A DNA stretch of 7,517 bases from an uncultured Bacteroides sp. (GTDB lineage Bacteria > Bacteroidota > Bacteroidia > Bacteroidales > Bacteroidaceae). The stretch lies in NCBI GenBank assembly GCA_900557355.1, contig USSR01000337.1, positions 1-7,517 of the forward strand, written 5' to 3'. Below the pieces are notes generated by a model that made no database searches, was not told where the DNA came from, and was given only the letters and a program-made list of their open reading frames with translations. Made by a program: the position numbers and the translations under genes. Positions 7,449-7,517 of the stretch are shown here, piece after piece. Position 1 is the first letter of the stretch; each line of letters opens with the position of its first letter.

Positions 7449-7517
7449 TTATTTCTTTATTAAATTAGCAATAGAAGCAACCATCATTCCCAATGTACTA
7501 AATGTAGTAGCATAACC
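7449..7517 (-). CDS. C-terminal end of an upstream gene, probably outer-membrane polysaccharide export protein (Wza-like)
   Basis: Only the last 22 codons and the TAA stop (7449-7451) are inside the window; the other two frames on this strand are closed here. The peptide reads GYATTFSTLGMMVASIANL followed by IKK. It is a short hydrophobic stretch ending in basic residues, like a C-terminal membrane-spanning helix. Wza-type export proteins end in such a helix and usually lie directly upstream of the Wzz gene in Bacteroides polysaccharide loci. The function is therefore inferred from position and hydrophobicity only, while the existence of the reading frame is well supported. Confidence 0.5.
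   Translation of the reverse strand, partial: GYATTFSTLGMMVASIANLIKK

Overview
The window is a stretch of a surface polysaccharide (capsule or O-antigen type) biosynthesis operon. Every gene lies on the minus strand, so transcription runs from high to low coordinates. The likely source is Bacteroides or a close Bacteroidales relative. The reasons are the low to moderate GC, the absence of strong Shine-Dalgarno sites at most starts, and the order export protein end, chain-length regulator, initiating transferase, sugar-nucleotide genes, flippase. This assignment is an inference; the window holds no taxonomic marker.

In transcription order, the right end holds the last 22 codons of a gene that is probably the outer-membrane polysaccharide export protein (7449-7517). 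Next come a Wzz-type chain-length regulator (6300-7424) and a polyprenyl-phosphate hexose-1-phosphate transferase that starts repeat-unit assembly on the inner membrane (4873-6279). A CDP-3,6-dideoxyhexose module follows: rfbH/ddhC (3456-4810, broken), rfbF/ddhA (2670-3449), rfbG/ddhB (1590-2666) and an SDR reductase of the RfbJ/RfbS type (710-1588). The window ends inside a Wzx-type flippase (1-645). The four sugar genes are separated by only 6, 3 and 1 bases, so they form one transcriptional unit.

Together, RfbF would make CDP-glucose from glucose-1-phosphate and CTP. RfbG would convert it to CDP-4-keto-6-deoxyglucose. RfbH, with a separate reductase (E3, RfbI/DdhD), would remove the C3 hydroxyl. 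The SDR would reduce the 4-keto group to give a CDP-3,6-dideoxyhexose such as paratose or abequose. The order rfbH - SDR - wzx resembles the ddh/rfb modules of Salmonella and Yersinia O-antigen loci, but the E3 gene is not in this window.

The main oddity is that rfbH is split between two reading frames. The split is explained by an 8-base insertion at about 4446-4453; removing it restores a 448-residue protein that reads through the conserved GFPTTV segment. If real, the dideoxyhexose branch is off in this strain unless a second rfbH exists. Smaller oddities are a longer spacing in the Fe-S cysteine motif of RfbH, an atypical strand-4 region in the SDR, and a drop in GC from the SDR gene onward. 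I see no RNA genes, CRISPR array, insertion sequence, clear promoter or terminator. There is no gene-free stretch over 300 bases; the longest gaps are 62 to 64 bases.
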